In this document: one piece after another, positions 61,144 through 64,000 of the stretch | Numbering within the stretch: the first letter of the stretch is position 1 | How the letters are laid out: each line of letters opens with the position of its first letter | Source: an uncultured Monoglobus sp. | Lineage (GTDB): Bacteria; Bacillota; Clostridia; Monoglobales; Monoglobaceae | Direction of reading: 5' to 3' | NCBI GenBank assembly: GCA_947628795.1 | Contig: CANRBF010000001.1 | Coordinates: 186,001-250,000, forward strand | DNA length: 64,000 bases | Position numbers and translations under genes: made by a program | Notes under the pieces: generated by a model | The model's database searches: none | What the model was told of the DNA's origin: nothing | The model's input: the letters and a program-made list of their open reading frames with translations, nothing else

Positions 61144-61560
61144 AAACGCCGTTTGCCTCGCCCCTTGGGGATAATCAGCAAGGGGCGCCTATTTAAAGCC
61201 TCCTCCCGGGAGGAGGTGTCTTTTCGCCAAAGGCGAAAAGACGGAGGTGGGAATGTAGCGATTAGTGATTAGCAAATAGAAATTAGAATAATAGTATACA
61301 AAACGCCGTAGGGGCGGACGCCCTCGACGTCCCGCGGGCGGATATTATCCGCCCGTTTGCCTCCTCCCGGGAGGAGGTGGCTGCGGCTTGCCGCAGACGG
61401 AGGTGGGAACGTAGTGATTAGTAATTAGCGAATAGTGATTAGAATTCCCCCCCTCAGTCGGGCAAAGCCCGCCAGCTCCCCCAAGGGGGCGCCTAACGGA
61501 CAGCCGATCCCCCTACAACCATAGCACGCAAAACGCCGTAGGGGCGGACGACCTCGCATA
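61144..61560 (+). repeat. Intergenic hairpin-repeat block
   Basis: Noncoding. It holds two CCTCCTCCCGGGAGGAGG palindromes (about 61199-61216 and 61361-61378), two GAGGTG-stem-ACGGAGGTGGGA hairpins with different stems (61220-61240 and 61381-61396), two TAG-heptamer runs (about 61254-61293 and 61412-61440), a CTCAG-stem-AGCTC hairpin (61457-61473), CCCCCAAGGGGG, and two copies of CGCCGTAGGGGCGGACG (61304 and 61531). 61561-61687 shows no convincing gene. Confidence 0.88.
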
Positions 61561-61687
61561 TCCTAGAGGATTTTATGATTTGCGGCATTGCTTATGTTTG
61601 CAAGCGGAATACTTTTGCCAAACGAACCCGCTTCGCGGCTCCGGCCACAGCCGCCCGCCCTTTTGGATCTAATTGGGAATTATTTTT

Positions 61688-63445
61688 TTACAAACTCATT
61701 TCGGCGATTTCTGCCAGCGGCTTCATGCCGTTCATGTCGCTCCACAGCATTACTTTTATATTCGCGTTTTGCAAATTTTCACTGAAAAACATTACCTCGC
61801 CGAAATTATAATAATTCTGCATTTCGATCAGCGCGCCGTTTTTGTTATACACCGCCAAAATAACCTGCGCGTCAAAATCATCGCAATTATTGACCTTTGC
61901 GGTAACAATATAATCCAAAACTTCGGTTATCTCAACCGATGGCGCATTCGGATCCGCGGTCGGCTTTGCCGTTGGTATGGACGTAGGTCTTTGCGTAGGA
62001 ATAGGCTTTTGAGTCGGTGTAGGCTTTGGCGTAGGTGTAGGGTCAGGTGTTGGCGTCACCTCACCCGGCATAGGCGAGTTATAATGAATAGTGGCGTTTA
62101 ATAACGGCTTGTTTGAAACATACATGTCTCCACCATCGAATCCTTCATACATATTTATTTCAATTTTTTCCCAGTCTTGTTTTGTTCCTTCATAATACAC
62201 ATCAGAAAGATTACGGCAATATGAAAAAGCGGCACCCATTACTTTGTTTACACTTTTAGGTATTGTAATTTCGCAAAGATTTTCACAATTACAAAACGCA
62301 TATTCTCCTATTTCTGTAACCCCTTCAGGTATGATTATGCTGCCCAGTTTGGAACAACTGTTGAATATGCTCCACGGTATAACAGTGATTCCTTTACCTA
62401 AAAAAATTCTTTCTAAATCTTTGCACATGTAAAACGTTTGCGACCCTAATTCTATCACGCTGTCGGGAATATTAACCTCTTTCAGCGCAGATTCCGAAAA
62501 AGCGTAGTCGCCAATACTCTCCACGCCATTAAAGATTTTGATACTCTGCAAATTCTTACAACTATAAAATGCATATTGATTAATTCTTTTTACATTTTGC
62601 GGAATAACAACATTTGACAAATTACATTTTTCAAAAGCGGTTACGTCAATTTCTTCAACGCTGTTTGGTATTGTATATTCGCTTTCCTTTTTTCCTGTCG
62701 GATATTGGAGTAATTTGCTTTTATATTTATCAAACAAAACGCCATTATCGGATGAATAAGTCAGATTGCCGCTTTCAACATCAATGTTCGGCAAAAATTC
62801 GCATTCTCTAAATGCGCCGAAGCCTATACTTGTAACACCGCTCGGAACCTTAACAGACGTTATTCCTGTGCCATAGAAAGCCCCTTCACCAATAGTTTTG
62901 GTATTGTTTGGAATATTAACTTTTATTAAATTTGAATCAAGCATAAAAGAATTTTTGCCAATGGTAACGGTACTATCGGGAAGATGTACTTCTTTTAGAT
63001 TATTACATTTCGAAAAAGCATCATCGCCAATTTCTGTTACGCCTTCGAAAATTTTAATATCAACTAATCCGCTACTCCAAAACGCGCCGTTTCCAATCTT
63101 TAAAATGCCGTATTCAATTATTGCATTTTGCAGTGAGTTAATACCCGAAAATGTGTAACTTCCAATATATGTTATTCCTGATTTTACGATAACAGTTTTA
63201 ACCCATACTCCCGCTTTAACACTTACTCCAAGTCCCCATGGTCGTTGACTCGGCGAAAAATAATCCGCCATCTCTCCCGTGCCGCTGATCGTCAGAGTGC
63301 CTTCGCTGTCAAGCGTCCATTTCACGTTATCGCCTTGCGCGCCGCAATTGCCGCTGTCGACTATTGTTGCCGCATTTACGGGCATAAACGTCAGCAGCGC
63401 GCAAAGCATTGTTAATACCAAACTTAAACATAAAATCCTTTTCAT
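61688..63445 (-). CDS. Secreted BspA-type leucine-rich-repeat protein
   Basis: 585 residues from the ATG preceded by CAGGAGGT; an upstream extension of the frame lies in the leader. A signal peptide (ILCLSLVLTMLCALLTFMPV) precedes a short domain (GNCGAQGDNVKWTLDSEGTL, typical of BspA-like proteins). About 15 LRR_5 repeats follow (about 80-440), with LKEVHLPDSTVTIGKNSFML and ITIPKSVNKVMGAAFSYCRN as examples. Then come a Pro/Thr linker (TPTPDPTPTPKPTPTQKPIP) and the C-terminal domain (QVILAVYNKNGALIEM, IKVMLWSDMNGMKPLAE) shared with the 30143-31771 protein. Such proteins usually bind host or polysaccharide ligands. Nothing anchors it visibly, so the last domain may do so. Confidence 0.88.
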   Translation of the reverse strand: MKRILCLSLVLTMLCALLTFMPVNAATIVDSGNCGAQGDNVKWTLDSEGTLTISGTGEMADYFSPSQRPWGLGVSVKAGVWVKTVIVKSGITYIGSYTFSGINSLQNAIIEYGILKIGNGAFWSSGLVDIKIFEGVTEIGDDAFSKCNNLKEVHLPDSTVTIGKNSFMLDSNLIKVNIPNNTKTIGEGAFYGTGITSVKVPSGVTSIGFGAFRECEFLPNIDVESGNLTYSSDNGVLFDKYKSKLLQYPTGKKESEYTIPNSVEEIDVTAFEKCNLSNVVIPQNVKRINQYAFYSCKNLQSIKIFNGVESIGDYAFSESALKEVNIPDSVIELGSQTFYMCKDLERIFLGKGITVIPWSIFNSCSKLGSIIIPEGVTEIGEYAFCNCENLCEITIPKSVNKVMGAAFSYCRNLSDVYYEGTKQDWEKIEINMYEGFDGGDMYVSNKPLLNATIHYNSPMPGEVTPTPDPTPTPKPTPTQKPIPTQRPTSIPTAKPTADPNAPSVEITEVLDYIVTAKVNNCDDFDAQVILAVYNKNGALIEMQNYYNFGEVMFFSENLQNANIKVMLWSDMNGMKPLAEIAEMSL

Positions 63446-63461
63446 AAAAATGTACCTCCTG

Positions 63462-63634
63462 AAAATAAAAAGTGTGTGGTCGCAAACGGAACCACACACG
63501 AAAAATGTTTAGCTCCGATTGCTGCCACGCAAATTATTTCACTCTTTAATAAGGATGCGAAAATAGAGCGTACATTTTTACACAATGAAAAATGCACCCT
63601 TAATATAAAGAGTAAAATATTTAATTTACGTGGC
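63462..63634 (-). promoter_or_regulatory. Structured leader ending in an intrinsic terminator
   Basis: Read on the minus strand after the promoter at 63641: arms 63621-63634 and 63524-63536 (GCCACGTAAATTA / TAATTTGCGTGGC) close a ~110-base domain whose next segments (TTTTACTCTTTA / TAAAGAGTGAAA) and central hairpin also pair. A 9-bp stem, GTGTGTGGT...ACCACACAC (63472-63499), and TTTTTATTTT follow, directly before the GGAGG site of the LRR gene. This is the layout of an attenuator or riboswitch. No known class was recognised. Confidence 0.6.
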
Positions 63635-63640
63635 AAATTC

Positions 63641-63669
63641 ATTCTATCATATTATTTCCAAAAGGTCAA
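63641..63669 (-). promoter_or_regulatory. Promoter of the LRR gene leader
   Basis: TTGACC (63664-63669), 17 bases, TAGAAT (63641-63646) on the minus strand. Confidence 0.65.
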
Positions 63670-63760
63670 TTAAAAATATTAAAAACATAAAAATTAGCAA
63701 GTATATCTGCACTTGCCGACAAATATTTTATCTGTTGCGAGACTTAGCCGCCGTAATTAT

Positions 63761-63799
63761 TCAAAAAAAATAAACAACGGCACAGCCGAAGCTGTGCCG
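63761..63799 (-). terminator. Terminator of the PIN-domain gene
   Basis: CGGCACAGC (63778-63786) pairs with GCTGTGCCG (63791-63799) around a TTCG loop (minus strand), followed by TTGTTTATTTTTTTT. A strong Rho-independent terminator. Confidence 0.92.
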
Positions 63800-63820
63800 C
63801 CAAAAATCAAAACTTTACTT

Positions 63821-64000
63821 TTATACAATATCGTTTATTATAATATCCATCATTTCTCTCGGAGTAACCACAAAAGATTTATTCGGAAAGTGCTTTATAT
63901 TTCCGGTTACCAAATATGCGTTTTCAGTTTTTCTGCTTTCCATAACAACTTCATAAAATACCCTATCGCTTGGGTCGGGAAACTCAACATCTGTTTCAAC
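63821..64000 (-). CDS. PIN-domain toxin-like protein, C-terminal end (5' end outside window)
   Basis: Only the last 59 residues lie in the window: VETDVEFPDPSDRVFYEVVM, then AYLVTGNIKHFPNKSFVVTP and EMMDIIINDIV. The 'DPsDRvFyEv...LVTGNiKHFP...VvTPrEm' pattern is that of the COG1569 PIN family, putative toxin components of toxin-antitoxin pairs. PIN domains are metal-dependent RNases. The catalytic acidic residues upstream and any antitoxin gene are outside the window. Confidence 0.8.
   Translation of the reverse strand, partial: VETDVEFPDPSDRVFYEVVMESRKTENAYLVTGNIKHFPNKSFVVTPREMMDIIINDIV

Noticed and set aside
61575-61811. Plus-strand open frames between the repeats and the LRR gene
   Set aside because: They overlap the LRR coding end on the other strand and lack start signals.
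63524-63634. Miniature transposable element (inverted arms)
   Set aside because: No target-site duplication was seen and the position between promoter and terminator fits a leader RNA better.

Overview
The window looks like a chromosomal segment of a Gram-positive, endospore-forming member of the Clostridia. The signs are the Firmicutes gene orders rimP-nusA-ylxR-ylxQ-infB-rbfA-nrnA-truB-ribF and ylxM-ffh-rpsP-khpA-rimM-trmD, the AddA nuclease-helicase, a DacF-type carboxypeptidase, two small CotF-like spore coat proteins, S-layer-homology (SLH) proteins, an NrdR regulator and sigma-A promoters with 17-base spacers. GC content is roughly half. No genus is claimed. I saw no rRNA, tRNA, CRISPR array, prophage or insertion sequence.

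Layout. 1-522: tail of a STAS-domain protein. 600-9743: the rimP-nusA-infB operon (minus strand), ending with a MATE transporter. 9776-11210: nrdR, two spore coat genes and a structured RNA candidate. 11212-19757: intergenic hairpin repeats, a polysaccharide deacetylase, and the minus-strand run zinc-ribbon protein, nadD, yqeK, LCP protein, rsfS, leuS. 19796-23608: the ylxM-ffh-rpsP-trmD operon. 23663-29335: a 3D-domain wall protein, two plus-strand methyltransferases, then rlmB, ymdB and pgeF. 29362-30047: a HicAB toxin-antitoxin pair. 30091-34365: a secreted Pro/Thr-rich protein downstream of an AgrC/AgrA-like LytTR two-component system, with a cluster of repeated promoter-like modules between them. 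34366-34930: a tandem array of 128-129-base units. 34961-38927: a GH51 arabinofuranosidase and an SLH protein. 38980-45397: an envelope and isoprenoid operon (pyrH, frr, uppS, cdsA, dxr, rseP). 45444-48238: dacF, tsaB, tsaE. 48249-53681: dCMP deaminase, addA and a diacylglycerol glucosyltransferase-like gene. 53705-58097: an SLH/M13 metallopeptidase fusion and leuA. 58276-61143: ftsK/spoIIIE. 61144-64000: more hairpin repeats, a secreted leucine-rich-repeat protein behind a structured leader with an intrinsic terminator, and the end of a PIN-domain toxin gene.

Most genes serve translation, RNA modification, wall and membrane synthesis. The accessory interest lies in four places: a family of intergenic hairpin repeats whose stems vary with base pairing preserved and which carry TAG-ending heptamers; the LytTR system with its promoter modules; the attenuator-like leader of the leucine-rich-repeat gene; and a C-terminal domain shared by two secreted proteins.

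All functions are assigned from recognisable motifs and gene order. Promoters were read by eye as -35/-10 pairs. No database or folding program was run.
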